Source: a virus
Length of the DNA: 64,000 nucleotides
IMG/VR virus record: IMGVR_UViG_3300017967_004030
Coordinates: 1 to 64,000 of that record
Direction: 5' to 3' (one strand)
The position numbers and the translations under genes were made by a program. This document shows, piece by piece, positions 8,059 through 17,300 of this stretch; the stretch's first letter is position 1, and the number at the start of each line of letters is the position of its first letter. The notes beneath the pieces were generated by a model. That model ran no database searches. It was given only the letters and a program-made list of their open reading frames with translations, and had not been told where the DNA came from.

Positions 8059-9455
8059 ACGTGATAAAATTCTTCCATTTCAGGGAAAGTTTTTAAGAAG
8101 TCTGTTCCTCTGCGTCTATCGTGTTCTGTTACAAATTTATAAAAATCTGCTCTATTGCGATTTACTTCATCAATATGCTTATAACTTTCTGATAATTTTT
8201 CTTGGAATACTTGATAATTCCTTCTCATACGTGTTATTTCGTGTTCATAAAAACCCATACCACACAATGGAGGCCAATCAATTTGTTCTTTATTTAAGTA
8301 CATATAAGTAACCTGGTCTTTCATAATATTAAGGTAACTATGATCTAATATAAAAACACTCTGATGTTGTGGCCATCTAAGATATGCAGCATCCATACTT
8401 ACTGGATTTCGTCTTTCTGGGCCTGTGTTGAACTCATATCTAAACTTAATAAAGTCTTGCATAAACTCTTTGTAAGTTGTTACACTCAAAGCATTATAAG
8501 TTGCCATATTAGTTAATTTGCTTTGTGGGATTTCATTTAATATTCTATGACAGTTATCTAGCCATTTGTTATAATCCAATCCGTGTCTAATATATTCTGC
8601 TTTTGCGCCTTTTGCTTCACAACTTGTATACAATTTAAATTCTTTAATCATACCCTCTGATTGTATGCGTTTCATTTTTTCTATCAAACTATCTATCATC
8701 GAATCAGGAACGCACAAATTACTATTAATATTCAATTCTAATTTAGGATTAGGATTTTCAATTATATAATCAAGCACCTTAAATGTATCTTTACACATTA
8801 AAGGTTCACCGCCTGTTATTCTAAAAACTTGTAAGCTAGGATATAGTTCAGGCCACCATTTCCAAAATGCTTCTACATATGGATTGTGTTCTCTGTGTGG
8901 TATAGGTAATCTGTTTTCTCTTTCTAAGACATCCAAATTATTAAATCGAGTACTTGTAGGATAAGGTCCAAATTGTTTTATTTCTTCCATCCATTTACTA
9001 CTAACTTCAGGTAAACAATAAGAACATTTAAAATTACATACGCTACTAAAACTTACTTCTAAATATTTTGGATTAATATTTTTGGTAAAAGGATTATTTG
9101 TGATTTCTGAAAAATACGGATAGCTCCAATCTTCAGCACTTTTCATTACACGATCACTAAACACAACATTATCTTTATCCGAATCTTCAATATTCCAACA
9201 GTAATCGCACTCTTCAGGTCTTTCGCCTTCGAGCATTTGTTTGCGTTTTTCTTTTTTGTAACTAGTATTATGTAATGCACTAGGATCAACTTCAATTTCT
9301 TGTAAAGGTATTTTATGTGCAGGTACGTGGTGGCAGCTATGTGTCATTCCTGTTTGAAGGTGTAAAGTTACTTGTGTCCATTTGGCCAAACATAGTGAAC
9401 AACTTTTATTGTTTAGTTCACTTTGTACACTTCTATAATCGTTTGCTTGTGTCAT
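8040..9455 (-). CDS. Twitch/SPASM-like radical SAM protein
   Basis: The 471-residue protein has the [4Fe-4S] cluster motif C140-x3-C144-x2-C147 (CNFKCSYC) and the SAM-binding FRITGGEPL segment near residue 218, so it is a radical SAM enzyme. Extra cysteines at 19, 22, 41, 83 and 86 and one in PPLCGMGF near residue 400 could hold auxiliary clusters, as in the twitch/SPASM group. Those enzymes often modify peptides or sugars; the substrate here is unknown. The gene sits inside a row of glycosyltransferases with a 4-base overlap upstream and a 19-base overlap downstream, so it is tied to their pathway. There is no obvious peptide precursor gene beside it. Confidence 0.88.
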   Translation of the reverse strand: MTQANDYRSVQSELNNKSCSLCLAKWTQVTLHLQTGMTHSCHHVPAHKIPLQEIEVDPSALHNTSYKKEKRKQMLEGERPEECDYCWNIEDSDKDNVVFSDRVMKSAEDWSYPYFSEITNNPFTKNINPKYLEVSFSSVCNFKCSYCLPEVSSKWMEEIKQFGPYPTSTRFNNLDVLERENRLPIPHREHNPYVEAFWKWWPELYPSLQVFRITGGEPLMCKDTFKVLDYIIENPNPKLELNINSNLCVPDSMIDSLIEKMKRIQSEGMIKEFKLYTSCEAKGAKAEYIRHGLDYNKWLDNCHRILNEIPQSKLTNMATYNALSVTTYKEFMQDFIKFRYEFNTGPERRNPVSMDAAYLRWPQHQSVFILDHSYLNIMKDQVTYMYLNKEQIDWPPLCGMGFYEHEITRMRRNYQVFQEKLSESYKHIDEVNRNRADFYKFVTEHDRRRGTDFLKTFPEMEEFYHVCKALV

Positions 9456-10372
9456 TCTTTTTCCAAAAATTTGTTTGACATTCTCATTGGATTTTGATAA
9501 ATTTCTTTAAAAAATTTACTGTGAGGACCATCCAATGGTTTTGTAGAAATAGGAATATTTAATTTGTCTTTTAATATATCCCCTAAAACTTCAATTTCTT
9601 GTAATAGATTTTTTTCTGTTAAATTTTTTGTTAATCCGTCCCAGTGCGAATTTAAATATTCAAAATCTCTTACGTTAATATAATCCCAATCAGTACACAT
9701 TGTTTGATATAAACCTTCTCTAGCACCATAGATAGCCCAAAGTCCGTTTTCTACATCTGCGCCGACCATTAACCAAATATATAGTCTATGCAAGTTTTTC
9801 CAATGATTTTTATGAAAGTCCTCGACACTTACTTTTACGCCTCTATCTAGTGCCATTTTTACACCTTCACGAAATCCTGCTCTCCAGGCCTGATGTGGAG
9901 TAGAATTGTTATGCACATCACAATACACTCCTTCCATTTGAATGTATTGTACGTCCCAGCAAAAATCAACTTGTGCGTGAGGGTTATTAGGATCGGCATT
10001 TTCGTGAGTTTTCATATTCAAAACAAATTCTTTAGGCCAACATTTAAGTCCGCCATTACCGTATATTAGGCCGTTAATCATATTATTTCCTGCCCAACTT
10101 ATTACACAGTTTGACAAATTTTTGTTTTCGTCAAAGTCTATAGTTTGATTTAAAAACTCTTGCCTAATAATATTATCGCCATCTACTGTGATAAATCTAT
10201 CTGTTTCACTTAATTCAGCACAAGCTTTGTGTGCAGCATCTGAACCTTTTACACCGTGTACACGTTTTGCCCAAGGAACTTTGCTGCATAAGTCTGCGTA
10301 ATTTTTTTCAGCATTTGGTTCATCATAACTTAGATATATTATATCGTAGTCTAAAACTTTAAATTTTTTCAT
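9452..10372 (-). CDS. Glycosyltransferase-like protein (single-domain relative of 496-1812)
   Basis: The 306-residue protein starts with YDIIYLSYDEPNAEKNYADL and has an acidic VDGDN motif at residues 63-67, equivalent to the DxD metal site of GT-A enzymes. It then has the LIYGNGGLKCWPKE block seen also in the third domain of the protein at 496-1812. A conserved HQAWRAGFREGVKM segment follows in the C-terminal half. These shared blocks make the two proteins paralogues, this one with a single copy of the domain. It overlaps both neighbours by 4 bases (ATGA), which implies coupled translation with the radical SAM gene. Fold and family are likely; donor and acceptor are unknown. Confidence 0.7.
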   Translation of the reverse strand: MKKFKVLDYDIIYLSYDEPNAEKNYADLCSKVPWAKRVHGVKGSDAAHKACAELSETDRFITVDGDNIIRQEFLNQTIDFDENKNLSNCVISWAGNNMINGLIYGNGGLKCWPKEFVLNMKTHENADPNNPHAQVDFCWDVQYIQMEGVYCDVHNNSTPHQAWRAGFREGVKMALDRGVKVSVEDFHKNHWKNLHRLYIWLMVGADVENGLWAIYGAREGLYQTMCTDWDYINVRDFEYLNSHWDGLTKNLTEKNLLQEIEVLGDILKDKLNIPISTKPLDGPHSKFFKEIYQNPMRMSNKFLEKE

Positions 10373-10986
10373 TGTCTCACTTCATAATTATAAGTATCAA
10401 AATACTTTGCAGTGTATACACTTACGTTATTAGGATTAATTGTAGAATCAATTTGATCACTTATATTAACTTGTTCTTGATTAAGTAATGATTGATAATT
10501 TATTTTTATACTTTGGTGAAGTATGTTTGGATCGTTCTTATCAGTTATACTAAAATTCATCACTAAATCAAAAGATAATCTTTTATCTGCTTCAAAATGT
10601 TCTAATCTTTTTTCTTCATTCAAATATACAGTCCATTCATCTCGATAACAACATATGTTTATATCAGCATTTGGCACATTTTGTGGAATATTATATAATC
10701 TATCTCTTACATTAGGTATTTTTGTTTTTTCTAATTGATCTGTTATAACTAATCTATTTTTTGTTGGATTGTATGTTACAATAAAATCATCAATACGCCT
10801 TACACCGTGTTGTATATCTTTAACATCTTCATAATTGACATATATACTATGCAAGCCGGGTGCTGTTTCTTCTTTACTAGATATCTTGTTTATTTTTCCA
10901 GTATCAGGATCAAAATAAACGTGCATTCCTACATTTGATTTAGAAACTTCTAAATTTTCAACAAATTTTCTTAAATTGTTTATCAT
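10369..10986 (-). CDS. Protein of unknown function within the glycosyltransferase operon
   Basis: I do not recognise this 205-residue protein. It is acidic and polar, with no signal peptide, membrane segment or clear catalytic motif. It contains MHVYFDPDTGKINKISS near the N-terminus and predicted beta-rich stretches after it. It overlaps the genes on both sides by 4 bases, so it belongs to the same operon as the glycosyltransferases and radical SAM enzyme. Small beta-rich proteins of this kind in T4-like marine phages are sometimes virion-associated, so a structural protein is an alternative to a pathway component. Confidence 0.75.
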   Translation of the reverse strand: MINNLRKFVENLEVSKSNVGMHVYFDPDTGKINKISSKEETAPGLHSIYVNYEDVKDIQHGVRRIDDFIVTYNPTKNRLVITDQLEKTKIPNVRDRLYNIPQNVPNADINICCYRDEWTVYLNEEKRLEHFEADKRLSFDLVMNFSITDKNDPNILHQSIKINYQSLLNQEQVNISDQIDSTINPNNVSVYTAKYFDTYNYEVRQ

Positions 10987-11819
10987 TGCACTAATTCCAT
11001 ATAATTGTTTAACATATATGGTTTTAAGAAATCTTTTTCAGTATAATGTAAAATTCCTAACTGTTGAAAATTTCCTAATTTTATTTCGCCTTTATGATTC
11101 ATATATACGTCTACACAATCTTGCCAGTTTTTCTTTTTATTTGTCCATCCTTGTATCTGTGACTTCATATGGATAAAGTTAGGAAAGCTAGAAACTTTGT
11201 TAGTAATTTTATCTTCACAATCTAGTATTATTGTAACAATTGCACTACACACATCAATACTACACCAAGACGGTCTGTTTTCTTTCAAAAATATTTCATA
11301 AAATTTTTGCCAATTTTGTACCACAAATTCTAACCATTTATAAAACTTGTGCGCAAAATCGCCTTTATTAAAATAATGAAATCCGCTGTATATATTAGGT
11401 AAATTATTACTTACAAATGTTTTTCTATAATATGTGTCAGTTATAATGTCTCCTCTATAGGTAAAGACTTTACTTGTATAAAACATTTCATAATTTTCTA
11501 AAAAGTCCCACCAAGAAGATATAGATTGTAAAATTAAAGTATCTGTATCAAGTACAATTGTTCTATCATACGGTGATGAATGATAAATTTTCCATCTATT
11601 TTGAATCTTCCATTCAAATTCTGCGGCATCATCATCCCACATTATAGGAATAATCTTGTCAAATAAGTTTTTGTACTTTGCTGGAACTACATCGTCAGTA
11701 ATAATACTTATTAGTTCTGTAGGATTATGTTTTTTCAAACTTAGAGCAAGTAGACAAGCTTGTTGTACATAATTAACTTGTTCATTATTCTGTGCAAGTA
11801 CAACTATACCTTTACTCAT
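10983..11819 (-). CDS. GT8-like glycosyltransferase
   Basis: The 278-residue protein starts with a nucleotide-sugar-binding-like segment (GIVVLAQNNEQVNYVQQA). It has the sequence DRTIVLDTDTLIL with Asp91-x-Asp93, the metal and donor site of retaining GT-A enzymes of the glycogenin/GT8 type. A later NIYSGFHYFNKG stretch fits the acceptor side. It is related to the next gene upstream (11812-12663), which has the same opening and the same DTD spacing, so the two arose by tandem duplication. It overlaps its neighbours by 8 and 4 bases. Sugar and acceptor are not known. Confidence 0.78.
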   Translation of the reverse strand: MSKGIVVLAQNNEQVNYVQQACLLALSLKKHNPTELISIITDDVVPAKYKNLFDKIIPIMWDDDAAEFEWKIQNRWKIYHSSPYDRTIVLDTDTLILQSISSWWDFLENYEMFYTSKVFTYRGDIITDTYYRKTFVSNNLPNIYSGFHYFNKGDFAHKFYKWLEFVVQNWQKFYEIFLKENRPSWCSIDVCSAIVTIILDCEDKITNKVSSFPNFIHMKSQIQGWTNKKKNWQDCVDVYMNHKGEIKLGNFQQLGILHYTEKDFLKPYMLNNYMELVQ

Positions 11820-12663
11820 ATCCTACCTCGTCTATTATTCTATTTAGACTAAATTTATTCATTACGTGTACACTTTGATCTTTAATAGAAATAGCTGTAT
11901 ATTCGCCTCTGTAATTTTCTTTTTCTACTAAAAAAATAAATTTATTATCTTCTAATTTCCACAAAATGTCTCTATCTATTGTATATAAATGCTTTCCTGG
12001 CAATTCTGCAATAAAACTACCTCTAGAAAATCCATTCATAATATGACCTGCTATACTAAATGCAAAATCATTCCTAAATAATGAGCTTTCTAGCTGATAT
12101 ACTGTTGTGTAATGACTCCAATTTTCTTGTATGTGCTTAATTAAGTCAAAATATATTTTGTTAAGTTCAGTTTTTCGAAAAAAAACTACAGTAGCCCAAT
12201 AAAAGTCTATACTGTAATCGCTTATATAATCAAACTCTCTTTCGTCTCTTACTTTTGCAATATCTTCTGATTTTTTAAACATTTGAAGATCATTTGGAGA
12301 ATCAAAACAATTAGATAGTAAATTATTAGAAATTATATAATCAGTATCCAACAATAAAGTTTCTTCATAAGGAGACAAATCGTATGCTTCTACTCTATAG
12401 TTATTTTTAAAATTTAGTTTCTGGCTATAAAGAGTTCCATCGTGATAACTTTTTTTGTTAGGACTGTCGTCTTTGTAATCAATTTTAATAATTTTTTCAA
12501 ATGTGTCCTCAGGGAAAGAATCTTGAAGGTATAAGACACTATCTGTAATAATACTTACAGGAATATTTAAATATTTTTTTATTCTGTTTGCAAGGAATAC
12601 TGCTTGTTTTACATAATCAATTGTATCGTTATTTCTTGCAATTAAAAGTGCGCCTTTAGTCAA
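11812..12663 (-). CDS. GT8-like glycosyltransferase, paralogue of 10983-11819
   Basis: The 283-residue protein shares the opening KGALLIARNNDTIDYVKQAV and the DxD motif LLLDTDYII (Asp106, Asp108) with the following gene. Overall similarity is modest, so the duplication is old and the two may use different sugars. The C-terminal half (FIAELPGKHLYTIDRDILWK) has no recognised motif. It overlaps the small upstream gene and the downstream paralogue by 8 bases each, the pattern seen through this operon. Confidence 0.75.
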   Translation of the reverse strand: MTKGALLIARNNDTIDYVKQAVFLANRIKKYLNIPVSIITDSVLYLQDSFPEDTFEKIIKIDYKDDSPNKKSYHDGTLYSQKLNFKNNYRVEAYDLSPYEETLLLDTDYIISNNLLSNCFDSPNDLQMFKKSEDIAKVRDEREFDYISDYSIDFYWATVVFFRKTELNKIYFDLIKHIQENWSHYTTVYQLESSLFRNDFAFSIAGHIMNGFSRGSFIAELPGKHLYTIDRDILWKLEDNKFIFLVEKENYRGEYTAISIKDQSVHVMNKFSLNRIIDEVGYE

Positions 12664-13012
12664 TTTCTAATCCTACTAAATCAGTAACACTCCTATTTTT
12701 TTTGAGTTTTTCGTATTCGACAAAATAATTATTAGACGATGTAAAATACGTATTCAATATTTCATTGTAAAATTCTTGTATATTGTCAATTTGTAAGGGT
12801 ATGTTATTATCATCTACTAATACAATCTCATCTTGCTCCGATGACAACATTGTGTAGCAAAAATTTATTAGTTCTTTAGTAACTGTGAACTGGCAACCGT
12901 CATAAAAATAAATTAGATCTTCTAAATATTTTTCTTTTAACAATCTTTTCTGGTTGTTAAGTGTAACCATAAAATTAGAAAATTCAATAGCTTTTTCTAA
13001 ACGCTCGTCCAT
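12656..13012 (-). CDS. Small protein of unknown function, first gene of the glycosyltransferase operon
   Basis: A frame is open from 13048, but the likely start is the ATG at 13010-13012, because TAGGAG stands 7-8 bases before it and the earlier ATG lies at the promoter's -10 region. This gives 118 residues beginning MDERLEKAIEFSNFMVTLNN. The protein is highly charged and helical, with no recognised domain. It is the first gene after a strong sigma70-like promoter and overlaps the next gene by 8 bases. It could be a regulator or partner of the enzymes downstream; nothing in the sequence decides this. Confidence 0.7.
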   Translation of the reverse strand: MDERLEKAIEFSNFMVTLNNQKRLLKEKYLEDLIYFYDGCQFTVTKELINFCYTMLSSEQDEIVLVDDNNIPLQIDNIQEFYNEILNTYFTSSNNYFVEYEKLKKNRSVTDLVGLEID

Positions 13013-13036
13013 ACTTGTACTCCTATAAGATATAAT

Positions 13037-13065
13037 AGTATATAACAAAAAAAATTATTTGTCAA
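13037..13065 (-). promoter_or_regulatory. Sigma70-type promoter (TTGACA-N17-TATACT)
   Basis: Read on the minus strand, TTGACA (13065-13060) is followed after exactly 17 bases by TATACT (13042-13037). Transcription would start near 13030 and give a short leader with TAGGAG before the ATG at 13012. Two more promoters of the same form lie before gp55 and gp47. Confidence 0.8.
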
Positions 13066-13069
13066 ATAA
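13047..13069 (-). terminator. Terminator-like hairpin overlapping the -35 box
   Basis: On the minus strand TTATTT (13069-13064), loop GAC and AAATAA (13060-13055) form a 6-bp palindrome followed by eight T (13054-13047), 8 bases after the stop of the 13077 gene. The stem is AT-only, so strength is doubtful. It could end the long leftward virion transcript while the same bases serve as -35 box and spacer of the next operon. Confidence 0.45.
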
Positions 13070-13076
13070 GATCTGA

Positions 13077-13799
13077 CTACATTTTCCGCTGATGATCTAG
13101 AAATTTGTTACCTTGGGTGTCTTCACCACGCCAATATCTCTTTCCTACACCGTGCGGTTTTTTCTTGTCGACGCTGTTGCGTTCAATTCCTGCATTTTTC
13201 ATTTCTTGTTGTTCAAGTTGAATGGCGTTTTCACTAAAATAATTTTCAGCAAGTTCTATTTCAAATTTATCAACAAAATATCTAGGAATAGGCATAACTG
13301 CACTTATTATATCTCCTTTTTTTACTTCTACTACTAGCTTAGGAGAAAGTATTTTTAAGTTAAAAGTAAAGTCTCTACGTAAATTATCTGTTTCAACTAC
13401 TGCGGTCATATTAGATAAATTTGGTATAAAATAATTAGGAGGATTCATTACCATTAAATTAATACCGGGAGGAGTTCTAAATGTAAATCTATTTTGTACA
13501 GTAATAAGTCCACTTCCAAAATGAGCACTTATTGTTTGTTTACTGCAAGGACTTGTTTTTATTGTAACATCATTAGGCGCTTCTCCACCATTCCATTCTG
13601 CTGTAAAATCACAACTACTCCTTATTGCAAAACCGTATTGATTTCCAATGACTACAGGCAAACAGTGAGCAACGTGTTTGTTGACCCAGTCTCTTGTTTT
13701 CATTCCTTTTAATGGTTGTACTATATCTAGATAATCATCTTTATGATATATCGATTCTGGTACAACTAATATTTTGTTTTTTGGAAAATTATTAAGCAT
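13077..13799 (-). CDS. Conserved phage protein of unknown function (possibly DUF6065-like)
   Basis: The 240-residue protein contains NRFTFRTPPGINLMVMNPPN in its centre, flanked by beta-rich sequence, and ends in a basic tail (KKKPHGVGKRYWRGEDTQGN). The PPGINL-x-V-x-NPPN pattern reminds me of the DUF6065-type proteins found in marine phages and bacteria, but I cannot confirm this. It overlaps the 2OG oxygenase gene by 8 bases and is the last gene of the leftward virion block. No signal peptide or membrane segment is seen. An oxygenase partner or a minor virion protein are both possible. Confidence 0.7.
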   Translation of the reverse strand: MLNNFPKNKILVVPESIYHKDDYLDIVQPLKGMKTRDWVNKHVAHCLPVVIGNQYGFAIRSSCDFTAEWNGGEAPNDVTIKTSPCSKQTISAHFGSGLITVQNRFTFRTPPGINLMVMNPPNYFIPNLSNMTAVVETDNLRRDFTFNLKILSPKLVVEVKKGDIISAVMPIPRYFVDKFEIELAENYFSENAIQLEQQEMKNAGIERNSVDKKKPHGVGKRYWRGEDTQGNKFLDHQRKM

Positions 13800-14319
13800 T
13801 TTTTGTCAAAAATAGAACTATTGTATATCTTTCACCAGATTTAACTTCAGTTACTCCGTGTAAATATTCTTTTGTACCTTCAAATTGTACAAGTGTTCCC
13901 GGAGTTGTTTCTGGTTGTAAATTTTGGTTTGGAAAAAATATTTGGCCGCCTTCGTAATCTTCATTAAGATAGATTAATACACTATAATGTCTATTAGGAT
14001 AAGGGTGTAGAGAACCGTCGAGATGTTCACAATCTGCGTGAGGAGGGTCTAGTTTATCTCCTTTGCGCCATCTTACCAACTGAAATGTTTCTATCAAACA
14101 TTTGGTTTTGTATTTTGTTTCTATAATTTGTCGTACGTTTAATCCTATGTCGTCTAACAATTGTTGTATATCTTTATTAGATATATTACTTTTATGAATA
14201 AATTTTTCAGACCAATGGTCGTTTGTAACTATCCAGTCATTTGTTGTTGTTACATAATCTACGAGACTGTTAATATTATTCTTATTTAAAAAATTATTAT
14301 CTATATAAATGTCCTGCAT
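13792..14319 (-). CDS. 2OG-Fe(II) oxygenase, prolyl 4-hydroxylase-like
   Basis: The 175-residue protein has a full catalytic set for an Fe(II)/2-oxoglutarate dioxygenase: His94-x-Asp96 in DPPHADCE, distal His154 in EYLHGVTEV and Arg164 in GERYTIVLF. The segment YEGGQIFFP before the distal histidine is typical of the prolyl-4-hydroxylase-like branch. Such enzymes hydroxylate proline or other side chains. The gene directly follows a structural gene encoding three long polyproline tracts (14367-19742), so those prolines are an attractive substrate, though this is only inferred from proximity. It overlaps the next gene by 8 bases. Confidence 0.85.
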   Translation of the reverse strand: MQDIYIDNNFLNKNNINSLVDYVTTTNDWIVTNDHWSEKFIHKSNISNKDIQQLLDDIGLNVRQIIETKYKTKCLIETFQLVRWRKGDKLDPPHADCEHLDGSLHPYPNRHYSVLIYLNEDYEGGQIFFPNQNLQPETTPGTLVQFEGTKEYLHGVTEVKSGERYTIVLFLTKNA

Positions 14320-14366
14320 ACTTTATATATTTAAAATACACAGGACACTATATAGTAATTGGTTTA

Positions 14367-17300
14367 CTACGGAAGCAAACCGCCTGATATTGTGAACGAA
14401 GCACCATCTGAACCTGCGCCTGTTTGCGCAACTCCTACAGTATAGAAACCAGTTGGAAGTTGAGCAGATATAGTATCAGTACCGTTTGCATCTGTTGTTC
14501 TACTACCAGATGTATATGCTGCGCCGTCTTTGTACACTGAATACGCATACGATGTATTTGGTATTCCGCCTGTGATACTGACATACGCTGTCAAACCTAC
14601 TGCTACTGCCGTAACCTGAATAGCATACGTCGGAGGTGGCGGAGGCGGTGGTGGTGGCGGAGGCGGAGGTGGTGGCGGAGGTGGTGGCGGAGGTGGTGGC
14701 GGAGGTGTTGAGACTGCCGAAACTATTGTAAACGCTTGATCTACTACAGTGCCATTTAAAACTAAATCTGCTCTCCAAGTACCTACTTGCCCGATACCTG
14801 TACTTGTACTTCCACTAGCACTCGAACTAAATAATCCTTGGAATACATTATCTTTATAAGCGTTTACGGCCACAGTTGTTGCATTGCTACTGCTCCAGGT
14901 AATAGTATAAATGTCTGATGTAGTTCCAGATAGAGGAGATATACTAACACTTCCAGTTGGTCCAGGGGGCGGTGGTGGAGGTGGTGGAGGTGGCGGAGGT
15001 GGTGGCGGAGGTGGTGGTGGTGCTGCACTTACAAAGATAGTATCTGTATCTAGTGTATCTGTACCGTGCGCTAGTGCTGCTGTATGGATTCCTCCTGCAG
15101 TAGCAGTAAAAGTTCGAGAACCAGAAGTTCCATTAACTGGGCCAACAACTATACTATTCAATCCATAATAAGCATAAGCTGTAACTGTAGTGGTTGTATT
15201 ACTACTTGTCCAGGTTACTGTTATTGTGTCTCCTACGTTATATACACCTGATCCTTCAAAATAAATATTTCCAGTTGGTCCTGGTAAGCCGACTGCAATA
15301 GTATCACTTGCTGTTACGTACTTTAATGTGTTAGTGGCATCATAATAAGATGATGCAATACTTGCTCTCCAATTGCCTGTATTAGCTAGAACTTCGTATG
15401 TTAAGGCGCCACCCGGTTTTGTAGTTGAACTTACAACTGCTGTAGTAGACGATGGCGGATATATAGCAGCATAGGTAGTATTCGCACCAGTACCAGCGGT
15501 GTAATCAGCACGTATGGTTTCTCCTATAAACGCAGACGCAGCGTCAAACGCAATAGTTGGGTTTGGAATAGTTACTGCTTGATTAACAGTTAATGCTGGA
15601 TTAGTTGATACTGTAATTTCTAGGGATGTATCAATTAAATTATATATTTTAATATAACCAGTCCAGGTACCTACTTGGTCTGCTACGCCAGATGCTGATC
15701 CTGACTTTGTGTTATACCTATTAGGATTAACATTACCTGATGGACTTATTACATAAATGTCATACCCAAATAAGGTTGCAGAGTTATAGCCGCCGTCCCA
15801 AGATAATGTAAATGAAGTAGAATTTACTGTACCCGATGTTGGTGACCAAGATATTGCAACATTATCATAAGTAGGTGAGGGGTTCGCAACAGGTGTTTGG
15901 CTAGTGTCATTGATAGTTATTGACTGACTAGCAACTGCTCCGCCCGATGCTGTTTTTCTGACGTTAATTGTTTTAGATTCTGCACCTTCTGTGGTTGCAT
16001 CTGCTATAGGACTTAAACTAAAACTTCCGGAATTATTAAACATCGAGAATGATCCACTAGATGTACTAAAATCTGATCCGCCCGTTACATCCCAATATAA
16101 TGTAGGTGCACTTGCCCATCCTGTAGCTGTTACTGTATAAGTACCAGAACTTCCTTCGTTAATATTACTGGGTCCACTTATGCTATAAGTTGGTTCAACT
16201 GGAGTGACTGCATAGTATGCACTTGTACCGTCAGAAAAGTTAACAGTTATTGTTACACCTTCTCCGAAGCTTGTAGACATTGTAACAGGAAAAGTAGCTG
16301 TTCCACTAGCATTGGTTGTGCCCGACCCGCTATTGCCTGAAGTTAATTCTGTAGCAGACCAGGTAAAGTTTGTATTAGGGCGAGCATAATAGATATATAC
16401 ATCACCATCCGGATTTCCGGTAGCAGATACAATACTAACACTAGGACTATATACTGCTGTTACCGTAAATGTAAGTGAACTAGCTAGGTCAGGGTTAGGC
16501 ACTGATACATTATATGTTCTTTGTCCTGCTGAACCAAAAGATACTGTAGAAGTATAATTGCCGCTACTGTTAAAAGTTCCTGTAAATACGTCACTGCCCG
16601 AAACACTAAACGATCCATTAGGTCGACCTGTTATAGTTAAAGTTGCATTTTGATTTACATCAGGCGAACTAGGACTAATAGATATAGTGCTTTGATATAC
16701 ATCTGTTACAGTATAATTTAACGTTGTTGAGTTGTTACTAAATGCTTCTGCAATAGTAAAACTATATGATCCTGCAGGGGAAGTTTGTATTTGTATTGTT
16801 GCCGTTCCATTAGAATCAAATACAAAAGCACTAAGGGATTGACCATTAATACTAAACTGTCCGCCGGGGAAACCTCCAGCTATAGTAACTTCTCGATCTG
16901 CGCCTGTCGCGCCTTCTATTACTGTAAAATTATTTCTACTTAAACCTAGCACAGCAGTAATTGTATAGTTTGTCGAAGCTGTCAAAGGGCTATAACCAGA
17001 CACATTTTCAAAATGTGAAGTATATGTATAATTTCCAGGTTTTGCTTGTAACCTAGTAAAAACTAATTGTCCATTTGCAGGAATAGTTGCCCCTGTTCCA
17101 GGTAATCCTTTTGGTACATCAGCCACAGACGGATTATTACTAGTCACAGAACCAAGATGTTCGGTATTAGGAGGACCAACTACAGTATGTGTGAACGAAT
17201 TATACACAGGAGAAGATGTCGGATTAACTGTTGTACTGTTTACTCCCGAAGGTAAATCATCATTAATAAGCGTTAGTGAAGTACTAGCACTATCACCTGT

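Noticed and set aside
14631-15020. The direct repeats could suggest a CRISPR array.
   Set aside because: Units are in-frame proline codons without unique spacers and lie inside a gene.
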